Shown here in pieces: positions 60,940-64,000 of a stretch of 64,000 bases of DNA. Origin of the DNA: Parvivirga hydrogeniphila (GTDB lineage: Bacteria > Actinomycetota > Coriobacteriia > Anaerosomatales > Anaerosomataceae); the NCBI RefSeq assembly GCF_023371205.1, contig NZ_JAMCCO010000001.1, positions 802,662 to 866,661 on the forward strand, in the 5' to 3' direction. The translations under genes were made by a program, and so were the position numbers. Position 1 is the stretch's first letter; each line of letters begins with the position of its first letter. The notes under the pieces were generated by a model. The model ran no database searches and was not told the origin of the DNA. It was given only the letters and a program-made list of their open reading frames with translations.

Positions 60940-62274
60940 GTGAAGGAGTTCGCGGTCTTCTGGGGGTGCACGATCCCTGCGCGGTTCCCGTTCATCGAGA
61001 AGGCGACGCGCCTGGTGTTCGACGACCTCGGTGCGACGGTGCACGAGCTCGAGGGACACACCTGCTGCCCCGAAGGCGTGCTCGTCAAGTCGAACGACGA
61101 AGACGCCTTCTACCTCGTCGCGGCGCGCAACCTCGCGATCGTCGAGCGGGCCGGCCTGGATGTCGTGACGCCGTGCAGCGGCTGCTACTCGACCTTCAAG
61201 GAGGCCGAAAGCCACCTGGCGGCCGACTGGCGTGCGCGCGAGGCGGTCAATGCGCGCCTGGAGCCGGAGGGGCTTCGCTTCGACGGTGAGCTGCGCGTCG
61301 TCCACTTGGCAGAATGGCTCGCCGATGTGCTCGGTCCGGGTCCTGTCGCCGCGAAGGTCGTCAAGCCGCTGTGGGGGCTGCGGATCGCCGTCCACTACGG
61401 CTGCCACCTCCTGCGGCCGAGCCCGGCAGTGCGGTGGGACGACCCGCTCAGCCCGACCAAGGTCGAGGGGCTCGTCGCAGCGCTCGGCGCCACTGTGGTC
61501 GACTATCCGACGAAGATGCAGTGCTGCGGCGGCGCGCTCGATCGCGTGGGAGAGCGGGACGCGTCGCTCGCGTTCGCACGCCGGAAGCTGCTCGACCTGC
61601 AGGCGCACGGCGTGGACGCACTTGTCGTGGTGTGTCCGAGCTGCTTCCAGCAGTTCGACCTCAACCAGGCGGCGCTCCAGCGCGCGAAAGAAGACGTGAA
61701 CGTGCCGGTGCTGTACCTGTCCGAGCTCGTTGCCCTCGCGTACGGGCACTCGCCGGAAGAGATCGGGCTCGAGATGCACCGCGTCGGCGTGGAGCCGTTC
61801 CTGGAGCGGTGGGAGGCCCGCCAGGCCGACAAGGCGCGGCTCGCTGCGCTGTTCGACGTGTCGCTGCTCGCCAAGTGCGTGAACTGCCAGGCGTGCAAGG
61901 ACGACTGCCCGGTGTGCAAGATCGACCCCTCGTTCCAGCCCACCGAGATCATGGCGCGGCTGCTCGCTGGCGAGCTCGACGAGGTGCTCGCCGAACGCCA
62001 GCTATGGAAGTGCCTCGAGTGCTACACGTGCCAGGAGCTCTGCCACAGCCGCATCGGGATGGCCGACACCTTCCGTCGGCTGAAAGAGATCGCGATCGAG
62101 GCCGGGCTCGGGCCGGACCAGGTCGTGGCGGCCTACGAGACCTTCGTGAAGACCGGCCTGCTCGGCTCTGCACGAGAGTCTGCTCGCAAGAAGCTGGGTC
62201 TCGAGCCGCTCCCGGCCCGCGGCGGCGACCTGTCGGGCCTGCTTGGATCGGACGATGGAGAGGAGTCGCGATGA
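60940..62274 (+). CDS. HdrB-HdrC fusion-like iron-sulfur protein
   Basis: A 444-residue protein. Residues ~1-285 resemble heterodisulfide reductase subunit B with two CCG domains: the first has FAVFWGCTIPARFPF, HTCCPEG and PCSGC; the second has VHYGCHLLRPS, QCCGGALDR and CPSCFQQF. These cysteines build non-cubane clusters in HdrB. Residues ~305-375 are HdrC-like with two cubane-type 4Fe-4S motifs (KCVNCQACKDDCPVCK and KCLECYTCQELCHSRI). The order B-C in one chain is notable. The GTG start follows GGAG at 60923-60926 or GAGG at 60932-60935. Its TGA overlaps the ATG of the glutamine amidotransferase subunit, suggesting that it feeds electrons to glutamate synthase. Confidence 0.85.
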   Translation: MKEFAVFWGCTIPARFPFIEKATRLVFDDLGATVHELEGHTCCPEGVLVKSNDEDAFYLVAARNLAIVERAGLDVVTPCSGCYSTFKEAESHLAADWRAREAVNARLEPEGLRFDGELRVVHLAEWLADVLGPGPVAAKVVKPLWGLRIAVHYGCHLLRPSPAVRWDDPLSPTKVEGLVAALGATVVDYPTKMQCCGGALDRVGERDASLAFARRKLLDLQAHGVDALVVVCPSCFQQFDLNQAALQRAKEDVNVPVLYLSELVALAYGHSPEEIGLEMHRVGVEPFLERWEARQADKARLAALFDVSLLAKCVNCQACKDDCPVCKIDPSFQPTEIMARLLAGELDEVLAERQLWKCLECYTCQELCHSRIGMADTFRRLKEIAIEAGLGPDQVVAAYETFVKTGLLGSARESARKKLGLEPLPARGGDLSGLLGSDDGEESR

Positions 62275-63479
62275 GCACCACGCGTCCCCGGTACGCTGAA
62301 GAGGCGCCGTTCAAGATCCACGGCGGGTGCGGGCTCGCCGGCATCTGTGACGAGAGCGGCGCTGCGATGAGCGGCGAGCGGATCATCCTCGCGATGGCCG
62401 TGCAGCGCGATCGCGGCAACGGCTTAGGAGGCGGCTTTGCCGGCTACGGCATCTATCCGGAGTTCCCGGACCACTTCGCCTTTCATCTGATGTACCACGA
62501 CGAGCAGGCACGCGAGGAGGCCGAGGCGCTTCTGAACGAGCACTGCGTGGTCGACCTTGCCGAGCCGATGCCGACCCGTCCGGTGAAAGGCATCGCCGAT
62601 GCGCCGCTGCTGTGGCGCTACTTCCTCAAGCCGCTGCCGGGCGAGCTCGAGCGTCTGGAGCTCTCGGAAGAAGACCTCGTCGTGCGGCTCGTGATGACCA
62701 TCAACGCCACGGTGGACGGTGCGTTCGTGGCTTCCTCTGGCAAGAACATGGGCGTCTTCAAAGGCGTCGGGTTCCCTGAGGAGATCGGTCACTTCTACCG
62801 TCTCGAGGAGTACGAGGGCCACACCTGGACGGGGCACAACCGCTTCCCGACGAACACGCCTGGCTGGTGGGGCGGCGCGCACCCGTTCGCGCTGCTCGAC
62901 TGGACGATCGTGCACAACGGCGAGATCTCGTCGTACGGCATCAACTCGCGCTACCTGGAGCAGTTCGGCTACCGCTGCACGCTCGGCACCGACACCGAGG
63001 TGGCGGCCTACCTGTTCGACCTCATGCTCAGGCGGCACGGGCTGCCGCTCGAGCTGGCGTGCAAAGCGCTCGCCGCGCCGCTGTGGTCGGAGATCGACCG
63101 GATGCCGGAGGCCGAGCGCGAGCTGATGCGCTCGCTGCGCGCGGTGTACGGGCCTGCGATGCTCAACGGCCCCTTCGCGATCATCCTCGGCTTCAACGGC
63201 GGGATGGTCGCGCTCAACGACCGCATCAAGCTGCGCCCGCTCGTCGCGGCGAGGTCGGGGAGCGTCGTGGTGGTCGCGTCCGAAGAAGCGGCCATCCGCG
63301 CGGTCGTGCCTGAGCCCGACGCCGTGTGGATGCCCAAAGCGGGCGAGCCGACGGTCGCGCGGATCGAAGGGATGCCGTGGCCGATCCACGGCGATTTGCA
63401 CCTCTCGCCGTCGGAGGTCTCGTGTGCGGTGCTCGGTACCGAAGACGTGTGCGACGAAGCGGTGGAGGTGACCGCGTAA
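62271..63479 (+). CDS. Glutamate synthase amidotransferase subunit (class II GATase)
   Basis: A 402-residue Ntn-type glutaminase subunit of archaeal-type glutamate synthase. The predicted nucleophile is Cys20 in IHGGCGLAGICDESG, so a ~19-residue propeptide would have to be removed. Other family segments are AVQRDRGNGLGGGFAGYGIY, TGHNRFPTNTPGWWGGAHPF (Arg, Asn and Phe of the glutamine pocket), DWTIVHNGEISSYGINSRYL and LGTDTEVAAYLFDLML. It provides ammonia from glutamine to the FMN subunit encoded next. The ATG overlaps the hdrBC stop, and the next ATG is one base after its TAA. Confidence 0.9.
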   Translation: MSTTRPRYAEEAPFKIHGGCGLAGICDESGAAMSGERIILAMAVQRDRGNGLGGGFAGYGIYPEFPDHFAFHLMYHDEQAREEAEALLNEHCVVDLAEPMPTRPVKGIADAPLLWRYFLKPLPGELERLELSEEDLVVRLVMTINATVDGAFVASSGKNMGVFKGVGFPEEIGHFYRLEEYEGHTWTGHNRFPTNTPGWWGGAHPFALLDWTIVHNGEISSYGINSRYLEQFGYRCTLGTDTEVAAYLFDLMLRRHGLPLELACKALAAPLWSEIDRMPEAERELMRSLRAVYGPAMLNGPFAIILGFNGGMVALNDRIKLRPLVAARSGSVVVVASEEAAIRAVVPEPDAVWMPKAGEPTVARIEGMPWPIHGDLHLSPSEVSCAVLGTEDVCDEAVEVTA

Positions 63480-63480
63480 G

Positions 63481-64000
63481 ATGCCTGCGACATTCATCCA
63501 GCCCGAGTTCCGGGTCAAGATCGACTACGACAAGTGCCACAAGTGCGGGCGCTGCGTGCAGCAGTGCGGCTGGGGCGTGTACGACTTCAACGAGCGGCCC
63601 GTCCCGCACGACGAGAAGTGCCGCGCGTGCCACCGCTGCGTGACGTTCTGCCCTGCGCACTGCATCACGATCGAGCGCAACCCGCTCGCATACCGCGAGA
63701 ACGACAACTGGTCTGCGCCGCTTCGCAAGGCGGTGTGGAAGCAAGCGGAGACCGGCGGCGTGCTGCTCACCTCGATGGGCAACCCGCAGCCGTACCCGCG
63801 CATCTTCGATCACCTGCTGCTCGACGCGTGCCAGGTCACGAACCCGTCCATCGACCCGCTGCGCGAGCCCATGGAGCTCCGCACCTACCTCGGCCGCAAG
63901 CCTGACGCGGTGCAGGTGGAGCCCGACGGTGCGGGCGGCTACCGGCTTGCCGAAGACGGCGGCATGAGCCGCAACATCGAGCTCGCCACGCCGATCGTCT
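63481..64000 (+). CDS. Glutamate synthase FMN/Fe-S subunit, 5' part
   Basis: The first ~173 codons of a gene that continues past the right edge. The N terminus is a two-cluster ferredoxin domain with CHKCGRCVQQCGWGVYDF and CRACHRCVTFCPAHCITIE (residues ~19-66). It is followed by the start of the glutamate synthase domain: YRENDNWSAPLRKAVWKQAE, GNPQPYPRIFDHLLLDACQV and DGGMSRNIELATPIV. This matches the central subunit of archaeal-type GltS, which makes glutamate from 2-oxoglutarate. The ferredoxin domain is the likely entry point for electrons from the HdrBC-like protein. Confidence 0.88.
   Translation, partial: MPATFIQPEFRVKIDYDKCHKCGRCVQQCGWGVYDFNERPVPHDEKCRACHRCVTFCPAHCITIERNPLAYRENDNWSAPLRKAVWKQAETGGVLLTSMGNPQPYPRIFDHLLLDACQVTNPSIDPLREPMELRTYLGRKPDAVQVEPDGAGGYRLAEDGGMSRNIELATPIV

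Overview
The window is 64 kb of GC-rich, densely packed bacterial chromosome. It suggests a deep-branching, anaerobic actinobacterium, most likely of the Coriobacteriia (Anaerosomatales/OPB41-like). This rests on the comF/hpf/secA/prfB gene set, a PdtaS/PdtaR (ANTAR) pair, a SARP-type regulator, a DUF5317 protein, CGAAC-N4-GTTCG LexA boxes, and anaerobe-type enzymes: PPi-dependent phosphofructokinase, DhnA-type aldolase, a fused HdrBC-like protein and archaeal-type multi-subunit glutamate synthase. The assignment is an inference from gene content. No rRNA operon, CRISPR array, transposase or phage gene was seen.

Layout. 1-6.4 kb: the 3' end of S-adenosylhomocysteine hydrolase, two secreted proteins of unknown function, MtnA (methionine salvage), an AEC permease and ComF. 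6.4-11.4 kb: a 233-nt candidate structured RNA with a perfect 13-bp closing stem directly after comF, then a polar amino-acid ABC transporter and hpf. The transporter has one ordinary binding protein, one binding protein whose two halves are in swapped order, a permease with an extra N-terminal domain, and an ATPase. 11.4-18.9 kb: a conserved unknown protein with a near-consensus promoter, a 26-codon peptide, a membrane HD-GYP phosphodiesterase, its catalytically degenerate partner, a 1,099-aa ATPase/SARP regulator and a DUF5317 membrane protein. 18.9-29.6 kb: a second candidate RNA, secA, prfB, a PHP hydrolase, a YitT protein, a split transketolase, ftsE-ftsX and a CtpA-type protease. 29.7-31.3 kb: a decaying cell-wall-binding-repeat gene.

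31.3-35.5 kb: a gamma-glutamylcyclotransferase-like protein, a TRIC channel, an unknown protein and RNase R. 35.5-43.9 kb: the complete tryptophan operon trpE-trpGD-trpC-trpB2-trpF-trpB-trpA behind a T-box with a UGG (Trp) specifier and its own terminator. 43.9-46.3 kb (minus strand): a small gene, a frameshifted gene and a DUF2207 membrane protein. 46.4-53.3 kb: NAD synthetase, a GNAT acetyltransferase, aldolase, AccD-AccA, PPi-PFK and a class II aldolase. 53.3-57.2 kb (minus strand): a UvrD/PcrA-type helicase behind two perfect LexA boxes, adenine deaminase, tRNA-Leu(CAA) and a small membrane protein. 57.3-60.7 kb: PdtaS-PdtaR and an orphan branched-chain-amino-acid-type binding protein. 60.8-64 kb: a leader with mutually exclusive hairpins, one a terminator, in front of HdrBC and two glutamate synthase subunits; the last gene runs off the window.

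How the parts fit. Many genes are central housekeeping: tryptophan supply, NAD and malonyl-CoA synthesis, glycolysis using pyrophosphate, secretion, translation termination and divisome control. Regulation is largely by RNA leaders and by promoters with an extended TGn-TAnAAT -10 element, seen repeatedly. The least ordinary parts are the permuted binding protein and its transporter, the two candidate RNAs, the live/dead HD-GYP pair, the RF2 with a hybrid stop-codon motif, and the attenuator-like leader of the Hdr/GltS operon.
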